This document shows positions 25,544 through 34,387 of a stretch of DNA of 64,000 nucleotides, piece by piece. Source of the stretch: Micromonospora arborensis (GTDB lineage Bacteria; Actinomycetota; Actinomycetes; Mycobacteriales; Micromonosporaceae). The stretch covers positions 29,908 to 93,907 of the forward strand of contig NZ_PYBV01000046.1 of assembly GCF_003205615.1 (NCBI RefSeq), in the 5' to 3' direction. Under the pieces are notes generated by a model that worked only from the letters and a program-made list of their open reading frames with translations, searched no databases and had not been told where the DNA came from. Within the stretch, counting starts at the first letter, position 1, and each line of letters starts with the position of its first letter. Both the position numbers and the translations under genes were made by a program.

Positions 25544-28375
25544 TCAGCCGGTGGTCAGGGTGAACCTCTCCCAGGACCCGACCGTCGTACGGTTGGCGAT
25601 CAGCGACCCCGCCCCGGCGTTCTCGGCGGCCACGATCTGGTTGTTGGCCAGAGCCCGCAGACCGACCGTCCCGTCCGAGTTGTTGATGATCTGGAACGTC
25701 TCCCACGGTCCGATCGTCGTGCGGTTCGCGATCAACGGATTGGCGCCCGCGTTGTCAGCGCAGACGTACAGGCCGTTGGCGCGCGAGCGGAGGGCGATGT
25801 TGCCGTTGCCGGCGTCCACCCGGTCAAACTGCTCGGTCGTCCCCACGGAGGCCTTGTTGGCGATCAGCGGGTTGCTGCCGACGGCCGACACGTACTGGTT
25901 GTTGACCTGCGCCCGCAGCGTGATCCCCCCGCTGGGGGCGGTGGTGCCGGTGGTGAAGGTGAACGCGTCGACGTCGAACAGGTTGCCCGAGCCACCCTTG
26001 AAGACCAGGTAGAGCGTGGTCGTCGAGGCGGGCGGGCTGGTGATGGCGGTGGAGACGTCGACGAAGGTCTCCCAGCTACCGGTCACCGGGACCGTGGCGG
26101 TGCCCAGCAGGGTGCCGGTAGCGGACCCGGCGCGGACCTCGATGGTGCCGCCGGCACCGGCCGAGGAGACCCGGGCGGTGAACCGGTTCGCGTTGGACAG
26201 GTTGTACGGCTGGTACGAGATCCAGTCGTTGTTCTCGATGAACCCGGCGGTGCGGCCACCCTCGGCGTTGGTGTGGTCGGTGGCCTGGACACCGGACTGC
26301 GCGGTGAAGTGCTCACCCTGCCGGTGCTTCGGTTGCAGGGTCTTGATGCTGTGCGTGGTGAGACCACCGTTGTCGGTGTAGGCGGCGTCGAAGACACCGT
26401 AGATGTTGGCCGCCGCGTCGTGCTCACCGTCGGTCGGGACGGTGATGGTGCCGCTGCAACCGGTCTTCGAGGTGATCTGGTGCGCGTGGCTGTCGTGACC
26501 CAGCGCGTAGGTCAGGCTCACCTTGGCGCAGTCGATCGTGCCGTCCTGCGGGTCGCTCACCGAGATCTGGTACGGCACCGTGTCACCGAAGGTGAACAGC
26601 TGCCCATCCGTGGGAGAGGTGAGCGTCACCGTCGGGGCGGTGTTCCCCACGGTGACGACCAGGCTTGCCGTGCCGGACAGGCCGGTCGGGTCGGTGACCT
26701 TCAGGGTGGGGGAGTAGGTGCCGTTCGTGGTGTACGTCTTCGTCGGGTTGGCCGCCGTCGACGTGGTGCCGTCGCCGAACGTCCACAGGTAGCTCAGCGC
26801 GCCGCCCTCCGGGTCGGAGCTGCCGGCCGAGGAGAAGTTGACGGTCAGCGGGTTCGACCCCGAGGTGGGGTTGGCCGAGGCGACCGCGATCGGGTTGCGG
26901 TTACCACCACCGATGTACTCGATCCGGAACAGCGCCTGGTTGTTCGAACCGGTGCCGTAGTCCAGCACGTACAGGGCGCCGTCCGGGCCGAAGGCCATGT
27001 CCATGACCTGGGTGCCGCTCCACGGGAAGCTGGAGATCTCCCCGCGCGAGCCGTCGGAGTTGATCTTGATCGGCTTGATCCACCGGCGGCCGTACTCGCC
27101 GGCGAAGAACTGGCCGTCCAGCGACTGCGGGAACTTGATGCTGGAGTTGAGCGAGGCGTTGTACCGGTAGACCGGCCCACCCATCGGGGACTCGGAGCCG
27201 CTGCCGAACTCCGACGGCGACCCGGAGTCGCCGGCGTACTTGATCCAGGCCGGCTTCGCCGCGGGCAGCGTGCCGAGGCCGGTGTTGCGGAACGAGTTGT
27301 TGGTCGGCCCGCCCGTGCAGTTGTACTTGGACTGCGACGGCCCGGACGGGAAGGTGTATTCGTTGTATGTTTCAGTGCTGGTGTTGCTGCCGGTGCAGTA
27401 CGGCCAGCCGAAGTTGCCGGGTGCCGTGATGCGGTTGAACTCGACCTGACCGGAGGGGCCACGGCTGGAGTTCGTGGACCCGGAGTCGGGGCCGTAGTCA
27501 CCGAGGTAGACGACACCGGTCGCCTTGTCGACGCTCATCCGGAACGGGTTGCGCAGACCCATCGCGTAGATCTCCGGACGGGTGCCCGACGTGCCGGGGG
27601 CGAACAGGTTGCCCGACGGGATGGTGTACGTGCCGTCCGCCTGCGGCTTGATCCGCAGCAGCTTGCCCCGCAGGTCGTTGGTGTTGCCGGCCGAGCGCTG
27701 GGCGTCGAACTGCGGGTTGCGGTTGGTCCGCTCGTCGAGCGGCGCGTACCCGGAGGACTCGAACGGGTTGGTGTCGTCGCCGGTGGTCAGGTACAGGTTG
27801 CCGGCGGCGTCGAAGTCCAGGTCACCGCCGACGTGGCAGCACTGTCCACGGTCGTTGGCCACCTGGAGCACGATCTTCTCGCTGCTCAGGTTGAGCGTGT
27901 CGTCGCTGTTGAGCGTGAACCGGGACAGCCGCAGATGCCCCTTCCACCGGTCCCAGTCGGACTGCGAGCCGGTCGTCGGGGCGTCCCCGGACGGGGTGCT
28001 CAACGTCGGCGAGTAGTACAGGTAGATCCACCGGTTGGTGGCGAAGTTGGGGTCGACGGCGACGCCCTGCAACCCCTCCTCGTCGTGTGTGTAGACGGAC
28101 AGGGTGCCGGAGGTCTTGGTGTTGCCGTTCACGTCGGTGACCCGCAGGACGCCGTTGCGGGCGGTGTGCAGCACCGAGCGGTTGGGCAGCACGGCCAGGG
28201 ACATGGCCTCACCCAGTTCGGCGGAGCCGGTGGCGAGTTTGACCTGCTGATAGTCGGAGGCGGGGATGACCACCGCCTGAGCGGTGGACGGTGCGGCCAC
28301 GGCCAGGGTCACGCTCGCGACGGTGGTGACCGCCGCGATGAGTGCCCGGGACCAGCGCCGGGGGTTCGAAAGCAT
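25544..28375 (-). CDS. Secreted PQQ-dependent sugar dehydrogenase (GSDH) with PKD, CBM6 and fascin-like repeats
   Basis: 943 residues from ATG 28375, preceded by aaagga. A signal peptide (about 1-33, ending STAQA) is followed by a six-bladed GSDH/sorbosone dehydrogenase domain (about 35-495) with HDEEGLQGVAVDPNF, GGDLDFDAAGNLYLTTGD and GNFGWPYCTG. Then come a PKD domain (about 500-580, GGALSYLWTFGDGT), an Ig-like segment, a CBM6-type sugar-binding domain (about 690-800, FIENNDWISYQPYN), and about three 40-residue repeats with PLIANRTTIGPWETF that look like fascin/beta-trefoil units. It would oxidise sugars or bind polysaccharide outside the cell. It lies downstream of a ThuA gene with the same repeats. 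Confidence 0.88.
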   Translation of the reverse strand: MLSNPRRWSRALIAAVTTVASVTLAVAAPSTAQAVVIPASDYQQVKLATGSAELGEAMSLAVLPNRSVLHTARNGVLRVTDVNGNTKTSGTLSVYTHDEEGLQGVAVDPNFATNRWIYLYYSPTLSTPSGDAPTTGSQSDWDRWKGHLRLSRFTLNSDDTLNLSSEKIVLQVANDRGQCCHVGGDLDFDAAGNLYLTTGDDTNPFESSGYAPLDERTNRNPQFDAQRSAGNTNDLRGKLLRIKPQADGTYTIPSGNLFAPGTSGTRPEIYAMGLRNPFRMSVDKATGVVYLGDYGPDSGSTNSSRGPSGQVEFNRITAPGNFGWPYCTGSNTSTETYNEYTFPSGPSQSKYNCTGGPTNNSFRNTGLGTLPAAKPAWIKYAGDSGSPSEFGSGSESPMGGPVYRYNASLNSSIKFPQSLDGQFFAGEYGRRWIKPIKINSDGSRGEISSFPWSGTQVMDMAFGPDGALYVLDYGTGSNNQALFRIEYIGGGNRNPIAVASANPTSGSNPLTVNFSSAGSSDPEGGALSYLWTFGDGTTSTAANPTKTYTTNGTYSPTLKVTDPTGLSGTASLVVTVGNTAPTVTLTSPTDGQLFTFGDTVPYQISVSDPQDGTIDCAKVSLTYALGHDSHAHQITSKTGCSGTITVPTDGEHDAAANIYGVFDAAYTDNGGLTTHSIKTLQPKHRQGEHFTAQSGVQATDHTNAEGGRTAGFIENNDWISYQPYNLSNANRFTARVSSAGAGGTIEVRAGSATGTLLGTATVPVTGSWETFVDVSTAITSPPASTTTLYLVFKGGSGNLFDVDAFTFTTGTTAPSGGITLRAQVNNQYVSAVGSNPLIANKASVGTTEQFDRVDAGNGNIALRSRANGLYVCADNAGANPLIANRTTIGPWETFQIINNSDGTVGLRALANNQIVAAENAGAGSLIANRTTVGSWERFTLTTG

Positions 28376-28462
28376 GATCGTCCTTTCTCGACGACCAGGG
28401 CCGGGCGTGCGGGGGCGCACCACGGCCAGGTGGGGGTGGTGAAAGAGCGCGTCGAGGCGCGA

Positions 28463-29662
28463 TCAGCTGGTGGTGACGAGGTCGAACTTCTCCCACTGCC
28501 CGATGGTGGTCCGGTTGGCGATCAGCGGGGAGGCGCCCCCGTTGTCAGCGGCGACGTAACGGTTGTTCACGGTGGCCCGCAGGCTCACCGTGCCGTCGGA
28601 GTTGCGGACGAGCTGGAACGTCTCCCAGGCGCCGGCGCTGGCCCGGTTGGCGATCAGCGCGGAAGCCCCGGCGTTCTCCGCCGCGACGAACTGCCCGTTG
28701 CTCTTGGCGCGCAGCGCGACGTTGCCGTTGGCCAGGTTGACCAGGTCGAACCGCTCGCTGGTCCCGACGGAGGTCTTGTTGGCGATCAGCGCGGTGGTGG
28801 CGTTCGGCGCGCTCACGTACTGGTTGTTGGCGCGGGCCTTGAGGGTCGAGCCGGCGGGGGTGGGCGGCGGAGTCGTCGGCGGGGTCGTCGTGCGCGGCGA
28901 GCAGTCGGCGCTGACGGAACCCGCCGCGACCTGCAGGCCGCCGAGCAGCATCCGGGTGAAGTTCGGGTCGGTGTATGACGCCTCGGTGTGCCCGAGGCCC
29001 GTGTACCAGGCGCGTCCGCCACCGTAGGCCTTGCACCAGGTGATCGGGTGGTCGCCGCTCATGTTGCCACCGCTGTACGACGACTCGTCGAGGCTGGCCA
29101 GGACCCGCGCGCTGGACCGGGGGTTGGTGCGGTAGTTGTACCACTCGTCGGAGCGGGACCAGGTGCTGGGCAGGTGCGCGGTCGACGGGTTGGTCCGGTC
29201 CTCGATCTTCACGGTCGCCGTCTGGATCGCCGGGTGCGAGTCGAACCACGCGCCGACGAGCGAGCCGTACCACGGCCAGCTGTACTCGGTGTCGGCGGCG
29301 GCGTGCACGCCGACGTACCCACCACCGGCGGCGATGTACGACTCGAACGCCGTCTGCTGGCTGGCGTTGAGGACGTCACCGGTCGTCGACATGAAGACCA
29401 CCGCCTGGTACTGGGCCAGGTTGGAGGTGGTGAACTGGCCGGCATCCTCGGTCGCGGTCACGGTGAAGCCGTTGGCCGAGCCGAGCTGCTGGATCGCGGC
29501 GATGCCGTTGGGGATGGACGAGTGGCGGAAGCCGGCGGTCTTGCTGAACACCAGGACCTTGGTCAGGGGTGCCGCCGAGGCCTGCGTCGGAAGGGCGACC
29601 AGGCCGGCCAACAACACGGCCACGCCGGTGACGAGACCTAACAAACGGGAACGGGAACGCAT
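28463..29662 (-). CDS. Secreted ThuA-domain protein with fascin-like repeats
   Basis: 399 residues from ATG 29662 with gaggag upstream. A signal peptide (about 1-30, ending ASA) leads into a ThuA (glutamine amidotransferase-like) domain: KVLVFSKTAGFRHSSIPNGI, AAGGGYVGVHAAADTE, DHPITWCKAYGGGRAWYTGLGHTE. A Thr/Pro linker (about 265-280) joins it to three beta-trefoil-like repeats with ALIANKTSVGTSERF and PLIANRTTIGQWEKF. ThuA proteins occur in trehalose/sugar utilisation loci. The next gene, 87 bp on, is the sugar dehydrogenase with matching repeats, so they probably act on the same glycan. Confidence 0.88.
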   Translation of the reverse strand: MRSRSRLLGLVTGVAVLLAGLVALPTQASAAPLTKVLVFSKTAGFRHSSIPNGIAAIQQLGSANGFTVTATEDAGQFTTSNLAQYQAVVFMSTTGDVLNASQQTAFESYIAAGGGYVGVHAAADTEYSWPWYGSLVGAWFDSHPAIQTATVKIEDRTNPSTAHLPSTWSRSDEWYNYRTNPRSSARVLASLDESSYSGGNMSGDHPITWCKAYGGGRAWYTGLGHTEASYTDPNFTRMLLGGLQVAAGSVSADCSPRTTTPPTTPPPTPAGSTLKARANNQYVSAPNATTALIANKTSVGTSERFDLVNLANGNVALRAKSNGQFVAAENAGASALIANRASAGAWETFQLVRNSDGTVSLRATVNNRYVAADNGGASPLIANRTTIGQWEKFDLVTTS

Positions 29663-30218
29663 GCTCTTGCTCCTCTGCTGAGCGTCGACCCGGGCGCGCG
29701 CGTCGCTGGACGTGCGGCCTCGCCGGGGCCGAGTTGGCGGTGGTACGGAGCCGGGCCGCCGATGCTCGGCTGAGGTGCTGCGGGTGGCGCGGTGGTGTCG
29801 GGGTGGTGCCATGCCTGTGGACGGTCGTCCCGCGGGGGAGTGCGCGACGCTGCGCCGTGCGCGGGCGCTCCCCGCCCGCCGAGGGGGGAGCGTCACAGTC
29901 GAGACCGACAGCGTCAGGAGACGGCTGGCGCGGCGGCGACGACCATGCGCGATGGGGCCGCCGACGACCTCGATCGGCCAGTGTGGATGATCGAGGTGTA
30001 TCGACTTGCATCGCTGAGGCAGTAAACCTCCGATGTCTGCGCTCCGTCAAGCCCGCGCTCGTCGGCTCTCACCACCTGAAGCGGGGGTCCGTGCCGCGCA
30101 CCCCGCCGCAATCCCCGGCACGGCGGGTCCGCCAGACGGAGGCGCTACCGGCGGAGGCGCTACCGGCGGAGGCGCTACCGGCGGAGGCGCTACCGGCGGT
30201 GGCGGTCCGGGTCGCTGC
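29663..30218. other. Non-coding gap upstream of the ThuA gene
   Basis: No credible gene is visible. The span holds a perfect 8-bp stem hairpin (cgctcccc at 29866-29873 with ggggagcg at 29885-29892) and a 4 x 15-bp tandem repeat near the hydrolase end. A long 5' region for the ThuA transcript is likely, since no promoter is obvious next to its start. Confidence 0.5.
30141..30200. repeat. Tandem repeat, four copies of a 15-bp unit
   Basis: The unit ggcgctaccggcgga repeats at 30141, 30156, 30171 and 30186, the last copy with one mismatch. It lies in the gap just past the 3' end of the alpha/beta hydrolase gene. Copy number may vary between strains. Confidence 0.85.
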
Positions 30219-30947
30219 CTAACCCTGGCCGGAGGGTACGGGACCCCGCGCGCCTCTCGTGGCCATCAGGATCAGGTCGGCGATCGCCTCCGGGTGGGTG
30301 ACCATGGCGAGGTGCGAGGAGTCGACCTCGATCGTGGTCGCGTCCATCCGCTCGGCCAGGAACCGTTCCAGCTCGGGTGCCGTGGTGCGGTCCTGGGTGG
30401 AGATCGAGTAGTAGCAGGGCTTGTCGCGCCACGCGGCGGTCGTCGTACGGCCCTTGAAGAGGTCGTCGGCGATCGGCCCCTGTGCCGCGTACAGGGTGCG
30501 TGCGCGGGTCGCGTCGACCCCGCCCGCGAAGTCGTCGAGGAAGGCGCTCTCGCTCAGCTGCGCGTACCCGCCGTGGTGGACGAGACCGGCGTTCGCCGGC
30601 GGCGTCGGGTACTTCGCGGCGAGCGCGGTGTAGTCCTCGCCGGCGTCCGGTGCGCGGGCGGCGACGTACACCAGGGCGGAGACCAACGGATGGTTGCCGG
30701 CCTCGCTGATGACCGTTCCTGCCCAGGAGTGACCGACCAGCACCGTCGGCCCGTCCTGGCGGTCGAGGGCGCGGTTGGTGGCGGCGACGTCCTCGGCCAG
30801 GGAGGTCAGCGGGTTCTGCACGGCGGTGACGGTCAACCCGGCCCGTTGCAGGAGGGGGATGACGTCGGACCAGGAGGAGCCGTCGGCGTAGGCGCCGTGC
30901 ACCAGGACGACATTGCTGGCGGGCTCGGCCGGGGACGTGTCACTCAT
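30219..30947 (-). CDS. Alpha/beta hydrolase
   Basis: 242 residues from ATG 30947, with ggaggt upstream. The fold opens with VVLVHGAYADGSSW (oxyanion loop). The nucleophile elbow is GHSWAG, with Ser in GxSxG, and the catalytic His is likely in DSSHLAMVTHPEAIA. The pattern fits the EstC/hydroxynitrile-lyase-like esterases common in actinobacteria (AB hydrolase 6). Substrate unknown. The gene appears monocistronic. Confidence 0.9.
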   Translation of the reverse strand: MSDTSPAEPASNVVLVHGAYADGSSWSDVIPLLQRAGLTVTAVQNPLTSLAEDVAATNRALDRQDGPTVLVGHSWAGTVISEAGNHPLVSALVYVAARAPDAGEDYTALAAKYPTPPANAGLVHHGGYAQLSESAFLDDFAGGVDATRARTLYAAQGPIADDLFKGRTTTAAWRDKPCYYSISTQDRTTAPELERFLAERMDATTIEVDSSHLAMVTHPEAIADLILMATRGARGPVPSGQG

Positions 30948-31114
30948 CTGGACCTCCGCACGCGACGACGCGGTGCCACCGCTCAGCCGCCGACGACAGT
31001 TCTCACCTGACACTCTCCCGTACGCCGGGCTGGTTGGTGGGCCGAACGCCGAGGGTTCGAACCGTCAACGTGCCGGGTCCGCTGCGAGGGTCCAGCGGCG
31101 TCGACGGCGGGCGG

Positions 31115-31858
31115 TCACCGACCGAGGACGAGGTAGGCGAGGCCGAGGACGCCCCGGTAGCCGCCGACGTACTGGCGCAACCGGTCGTCGAGCTCCGTGC
31201 GGACGTCGGCGGCGCGGGGATCCTCCGGGTACGTCAGCAGCCACTCCTGGCGGCCCGCGAGCCAGGTGGACTCGAAGTCGTCCCACTCCCGTTGGTCGGC
31301 GGTGCTCAGGTGCAGCACCCGCCAGCCCCGCTCCCGAGCGGCCTCGATCAGCCTCGGGAGGGTCCCGACCTCCGGGCCGAAGATCTGCTCGACCTCCGGC
31401 GGCGGGGGACGGTCCCAGTACGCGTCACCGAAGAGCAGCCTTCCCCCCGGTCGGACCAGGGTGGCGAGCGCGTCGAGGGCGGCGTCGGTGCCGCCGAAGG
31501 CGTGCGCGGAGCCGATGCAGAGGACCCGGTCGGCCGGCTCCTGCCAGGCCGCGACCTCGCCCATGACGAAGGCGACGTGCCGGTTCAGCGACCGGTCCGC
31601 GGCCAGGCGCCGCCCCCGGGTGAGGGCGGCGCCGTCGGTGTCGACGCCGACGCCCCGCGTCGCGACCGGGCCGGACACACCCCCGGCGGCGACCGCCCGC
31701 AGCAGCAGCTCACCCCAACCGCAACCCAGATCGAGTACGCGCGCGCCGGGGCGGACGTCGAGTCGCTGCAGCAGCAGCGCCGCGTGCTCCTGCGACAGCG
31801 GAGTGTTCCAGCGCATCCGCGCGTAGCGGCTGGTGGCGAGGTGGTCGGCTGACTGCAT
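31115..31858 (-). CDS. Class I SAM-dependent methyltransferase
   Basis: 247 residues. Motif I is ARVLDLGCGWGELLLRA (SAM-binding glycine loop), followed by the acidic residue in GVGVDTDGAAL and, further on, ADRVLCIGSAHAFGG and LVRPGGRLLFGDAYW. The acceptor is not identifiable; the layout resembles the small-molecule methyltransferases grouped with cyclopropane synthase/UbiE-like enzymes. It is divergent from the mug gene. Confidence 0.88.
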   Translation of the reverse strand: MQSADHLATSRYARMRWNTPLSQEHAALLLQRLDVRPGARVLDLGCGWGELLLRAVAAGGVSGPVATRGVGVDTDGAALTRGRRLAADRSLNRHVAFVMGEVAAWQEPADRVLCIGSAHAFGGTDAALDALATLVRPGGRLLFGDAYWDRPPPPEVEQIFGPEVGTLPRLIEAARERGWRVLHLSTADQREWDDFESTWLAGRQEWLLTYPEDPRAADVRTELDDRLRQYVGGYRGVLGLAYLVLGR

Positions 31859-31919
31859 CCGTTGAGGGTGCCAAGTGGTGATCGTCGGCGTGCGCCGGGT
31901 CCGGTGTCGGCGCGTACGG

Positions 31920-31925
31920 CAGGAT
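31920..31925 (+). promoter_or_regulatory. -10 hexamer CAGGAT of a probable leaderless promoter
   Basis: CAGGAT lies 7 nt before the GTG start of mug with no ribosome binding site between, the usual geometry of leaderless actinobacterial genes. Confidence 0.45.
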
Positions 31926-31932
31926 CGGTGGG

Positions 31933-32508
31933 GTGGACGCGCAGCGGTCGGGGCCGTTTCGGCGGCCGACCCCGCCGGAGGTGGCGGCGGCGGCCGGTCG
32001 GGGCCTGCCCGACGTGATCGGTCCCGGCCTGCGGGTGTTGTTCTGTGGCTTCAACCCGGGTCTCTACTCCGCCGCCGTGGGATTGCCCTTCGCCCGTAAG
32101 GGCAGTCGGTTCTGGCCGGCCCTGCACGGTGGCGGCTTCACCGACCGGGAGCTGCGCCCGTGGGAGCACGACGAGTTGCTGCGACACGGCCTGGGCATCA
32201 CCAGCCTGAGCAACCGGGCCACCGCCCGTGCCGACGAACTGACGTCGGCGGAGCTGGTGGCCGGGGTGGCGGGGTTGGCGGTGAAGGCCGAGCGGTACCG
32301 GCCGCGGTGGGTGGCGATTCTCGGGGTGACCGCGTACCGGATCGCCTTTGTCCGGCCCAGGGCCGGGTTGGGTCCGCAGCCGGATCGGCTGGGCCCGGCC
32401 CGGGTGTGGGTGCTGCCCAACCCCAGTGGCCTGAACGCGCACTTCCCGCTGCCGGCGTTGACCGCCGAGTTCGCGAGGCTGCGGCGTGCGCTGGAGGTCG
32501 ACGCGTGA
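31933..32508 (+). CDS. mug: G/U mismatch-specific uracil-DNA glycosylase (Mug family)
   Basis: 191 residues from GTG 31933. The active-site block LFCGFNPGLYSAAVG (GxNPG) and the later NPSGLNAHF define the Mug/TDG class of uracil-DNA glycosylases, which excise U or alkylated bases opposite G. FARKGSRFWPALHGGGF is also typical. Family length is about 170-200, so it is complete. It probably protects this GC-rich genome from cytosine deamination. Confidence 0.92.
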   Translation: MDAQRSGPFRRPTPPEVAAAAGRGLPDVIGPGLRVLFCGFNPGLYSAAVGLPFARKGSRFWPALHGGGFTDRELRPWEHDELLRHGLGITSLSNRATARADELTSAELVAGVAGLAVKAERYRPRWVAILGVTAYRIAFVRPRAGLGPQPDRLGPARVWVLPNPSGLNAHFPLPALTAEFARLRRALEVDA

Positions 32509-32533
32509 GCTGAGGCCCAGGCGTGCGCGGGGC

Positions 32534-33049
32534 CTAGGCGTGCGGTGTGGCGACCTCGGTGGCCAGGGCCTGGTAGTAGGGCTGCATGGCGGGGTGGTAG
32601 TCGTCGAACTCGGGCCGGGGTGCGCCGTCCCGGGAGGCGACGAGCAGGTCCAGGTAGTACTCCCAGCCGGCGCCGACCTCGGCGATGCCCTCCACGCTGG
32701 TGAGGTGCTGGACGAACCGCAGTTCGGTGGTGCCGTCGGTTTCGGTCAGCGACAGCTCCAGCAGCCAGGTGCCGTAGCTGTCGATCATCGACACGGCGAG
32801 GCGTTGCTGGGGCTCGCACGCGTCGATGCGGACGTCACACCAGGGCTGCTGTTCCTCGTACGCCATCTGGACCCGGATGGTCCGTCCGGGCGTGGCGTCG
32901 CCCTCCCAGGGGCCGAACCAGCGGGCCGTGCGATCCGACTCGGTCAGGCTGGCCCAGACGTCCGCCGCCGGGGCGCGGAACGTCCGGGTGAGGACGAGGT
33001 CGTGGCCGGTGGCGGTGCGAAACAGGCGTCCGGCGGGCGTACGGGTCAT
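32534..33049 (-). CDS. SRPBCC/AHSA1-like protein
   Basis: 171 residues starting at ATG 33049, whose ATGA overlaps the ArsR stop. The fold begins LVLTRTFRAPAADVWASLTE with TARWFGPWEGD, and later shows STAR/AHSA1-type strands (TELRFVQHLTSVEG). Such proteins bind hydrophobic ligands or act as Hsp90-activator homologues. The ArsR-AHSA1 pair is a widespread module in actinobacteria; the ligand is unknown. Confidence 0.9.
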   Translation of the reverse strand: MTRTPAGRLFRTATGHDLVLTRTFRAPAADVWASLTESDRTARWFGPWEGDATPGRTIRVQMAYEEQQPWCDVRIDACEPQQRLAVSMIDSYGTWLLELSLTETDGTTELRFVQHLTSVEGIAEVGAGWEYYLDLLVASRDGAPRPEFDDYHPAMQPYYQALATEVATPHA

Positions 33050-33426
33050 GCCGTGTGCTCCCTTCGGTGCTCTGCCGGGCCGCTGCTGCGGCGCTCTCGG
33101 CGGGTGCGATAGACCTCGGTCTCCAGGGCGTCGAGGTGCCGTTCCCACCGCTCGGTGGTGACGAGCCCGGCGAGCCAGTCGACCAGCGGGGAGAGTGGGC
33201 CGGGGTCGAGGCGGTAGATCCTCTGCCGGCCGACCAACTCGTCGCGGACCAGCCCGCTCTCGCGCAGCACCCGCAGGTGACGGCTGATCGCGGGCCGGCT
33301 GATCGTGAATCGCCGGGCGATGTCGCCGGCGGCCAGTGGTTCGTCGCGCAGCAGGGTGAGGATGTGCCGTCGTACCGGGTCCGCGATCGCGGTGGCCACC
33401 TCGTCCACATCGGAAGCGTAACCCAT
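33046..33426 (-). CDS. ArsR-family transcriptional regulator
   Basis: 126 residues with a winged helix: IADPVRRHILTLLRDEPLAAG, then IARRFTISRPAISRHLRVLRESGL. There are no cysteine metal ligands, so it is probably not a metal sensor. It is the first gene of an operon with the SRPBCC gene (4-bp overlap) and likely controls that operon. The coding sequence begins 74 bp from the divergent chaA pseudogene. Confidence 0.9.
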   Translation of the reverse strand: MGYASDVDEVATAIADPVRRHILTLLRDEPLAAGDIARRFTISRPAISRHLRVLRESGLVRDELVGRQRIYRLDPGPLSPLVDWLAGLVTTERWERHLDALETEVYRTRRERRSSGPAEHRREHTA

Positions 33427-33499
33427 AAGTTACGGGTTTGGTGTCGACCGCTGCGTCGATGGTGGGCACATGATCACCTGCCCTGGCAGTCTGTACGGC

Positions 33500-34131
33500 A
33501 TGGCCGCCCTGCTTCGCTCCCGCGTGACCGACTGGACCGTCGTCGTACCCGTACTCGCTGTCCTGGTGCTGATCGTCACCTGGGGGCGGGACCTGCCCGG
33601 CCTGATCATCGTGGTGGTCGCGGTGCTGCTCGGTGGAGCGGTGCTCGCCGCCGTGCACCACGCGGAGGTGGTCGCCCACCGGGTGGGGGAGCCGTACGGG
33701 TCGTTGGTGCTCGCCGTCGCGGTCACCGTGATCGAGGTAGCCCTCATCGTCACGTTGATGATCAGCGGACCGGAGAAGACCCAGTCGCTCGCCCGGGACA
33801 CCGTCTTCGCCGCCGTCATGATCACCTGTAACGGGATACTCGGCCTGTCCCTGCTGCTCGGGGCGCTGCGCCGTCGCGTCGCCGTGTTCAACCCGGAGGG
33901 CACCGGCGGGGCCCTGGCCACCGTGGTCACCCTGGCCACCCTGAGTCTGGTCATTCCGACCTTCACCACGGCCCGGCCGGGCCCGGAGTTCAGCTCGCGC
34001 TGCTCGCGCTGACCGCGGTGACCGCGGTGACCGCGGTGCTGACCGTTGTGCCGGGCCGGGCGAACGTGCTGCAGGGCGGCGTACACCTGGTGTTGCTGGC
34101 CGCCTTCGTCTTCCTGGCCGCCAGCCCCTGA
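33500..34131 (+). pseudogene. chaA: chaA-like Ca2+/H+ antiporter gene with internal deletion
   Basis: The first 157 codons (from ATG 33500) are an intact N-terminal half of a ChaA-type cation/proton antiporter: LAAVHHAEVVAHRVGEPYGS, VTVIEVALIVTLMISG, AVMITCNGILGLSLLLGALR, then PTFTTARPGPEFS. The frame then stops at 34012. The neighbouring frame carries the expected C-terminus (TVVPGRANVLQGGVHLVL, then LAASP and stop at 34131). Intact members are about 360 residues with a second set of membrane helices, which is missing here. I infer a deletion of roughly 450-500 bp with a frameshift. The truncated 170-residue product is unlikely to transport. Confidence 0.75.
34012..34038. repeat. Three copies of a 9-bp repeat at the chaA deletion scar
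   Basis: accgcggtg is repeated exactly three times in tandem (34012, 34021, 34030) immediately after the frame break, giving TAVTAVTAV in the C-terminal frame. Short repeats of this kind are typical sites of slippage or deletion. Confidence 0.8.
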
Positions 34132-34387
34132 CCCCCTGTCACCTTCCGTCACCCGGCGGATGGTCCGCCAGGCGGTCCGCGCGGGCGTTCAGGTAGCGCT
34201 GCTAGGCCCGGCGGACCACGCACTCATCTACCGAGTTGAGGGCGATTGCGACCGCCTGCGGGAGTGAACGCACAACACTGCACGCAATGCCGGTCGGTAA
34301 GCGGCTCAACCATCGGGAGTCGGGTGGGCGGCTGGGCACTGTGTCCGGCCGCGGCTCCGGATCCGCCATGCCTTATGACGAGTTAGG

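Noticed and set aside
34132..34387. Open frame ending at 34267 (AGVQVALLGPADHALIYRVE) after the chaA pseudogene
   Set aside because: It begins inside the decayed gene in another frame and has no start signal or known family. I treat 34132-34387 as non-coding.
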